From positions 62,001 to 126,000 of the forward strand of contig JADKJB010000006.1 of assembly GCA_016722525.1 (NCBI GenBank): a stretch of DNA of 64,000 bases, read 5' to 3'. Within the stretch, counting starts at the first letter, position 1, and every line of letters begins with the position of its first letter. A program made the position numbers and the translations under genes. Of this stretch, positions 63,932 to 64,000 are shown piece after piece. The DNA is from Bacteroidota bacterium (GTDB taxonomy: Bacteria; Bacteroidota; Bacteroidia; AKYH767-A; OLB10). The notes beneath the pieces are model-generated. The model saw only the letters and a program-made list of their open reading frames with translations, searched no databases and was not told the origin of the DNA.

Positions 63932-64000
63932 TTCACACGGATAGTGGTAGTTTCATTGATCCAGCATTTAACTTTATAAGTATCACCGGCTTTCATTCCA
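63928..64000 (-). CDS. C-terminal end of an unidentified gene upstream of lptC
   Basis: Only 23 codons are visible: GMKAGDTYKVKCWINETTTI then RVK and stop, entering from the right edge. The stop codon overlaps the lptC start. Too short to assign. Confidence 0.45.
   Translation of the reverse strand, partial: GMKAGDTYKVKCWINETTTIRVK

Noticed and set aside
1..64000. Alternative genetic code to explain early stops
   Set aside because: Interruptions are frame changes, not isolated in-frame stops, and all three stop codons end intact genes normally.
1..64000. tRNA or rRNA genes
   Set aside because: No cloverleaf-like sequence or rRNA signature was recognised in the intergenic regions; a covariance-model search was not possible here.

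Overview
The window is a chromosomal segment of a Bacteroidota bacterium. The evidence is AT-rich DNA, few Shine-Dalgarno sequences, several promoters of the TTTG-N20-TAnnTTTG type (best at 30932-30963, 31741-31771, 27003-27034 and, on the minus strand, 56741-56771), type IX secretion (T9SS) C-terminal sorting domains on several large surface proteins, the gliding lipoprotein GldH, the futalosine menaquinone route (MqnB), bacillithiol enzymes (BshC, YtxJ), a fused alpha/beta E1 dehydrogenase, and the rpmB-rpmG-DUF4295-ftsY gene order. A Chitinophagia- or Sphingobacteriia-like member is likely, but the lineage cannot be fixed from this window.

Layout. 1-8.3 kb: catabolic genes (thiolase end, paaY, paaZ, an enoyl-CoA hydratase), a SHOCT membrane protein, an M90/MtfA-type peptidase and the fused E1. 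8.6-10.6 kb: HU and a secreted PQQ-type sugar dehydrogenase. 10.7-13.2 kb, minus strand: a small envelope cluster (YtxH, Holin-X, coiled-coil protein), an AlbA_2 protein and mqnB. 13.3-16.7 kb: queD-like, folE, fabD and an M20 dipeptidase. 16.8-26.0 kb: two divergent, paralogous T9SS surface proteins of about 1440 residues. 26.1-30.9 kb: a nucleoside phosphorylase, two tandem universal stress proteins, DUF4197 and cinA. 31.0-34.9 kb: rpmB, a palindromic repeat array, rpmG, DUF4295, ftsY, rimO. 34.9-41.2 kb: a membrane LytTR regulator, membrane proteins, bshC, a HerA-like ATPase and the bacilliredoxin ytxJ. 41.8-50.8 kb: secreted T9SS proteins in very poor sequence. 51.0-64.0 kb: housekeeping and envelope genes (pheS, cyclophilin, vWA-cvpA, pgk, holB, PSP1-gldH, ppiD, lptC).

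A dominant property of the sequence is indels. About two dozen genes are broken by single-base changes, nearly always one base lost from a short homopolymer. Restoring that base recovers a full-length protein of the usual family length, including in essential genes (rpmB, fabD, pgk, holB). I read this as uncorrected long-read sequencing error, so such genes are given as single features spanning all their pieces, with the break positions. Between about 42.3 and 50.4 kb indels are so dense that only protein fragments can be read.

I found no CRISPR array, prophage, transposase, defence system, rRNA or tRNA. The most unusual items are the divergent giant surface-protein pair, a perfect-period array of five 16-bp palindromic units between rpmB and rpmG, a rimO that lacks about 65 internal residues of its radical-SAM domain, and repeats with a T9SS gene remnant at 50.4-51.0 kb. 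I do not see convincing evidence of a wholly new system.
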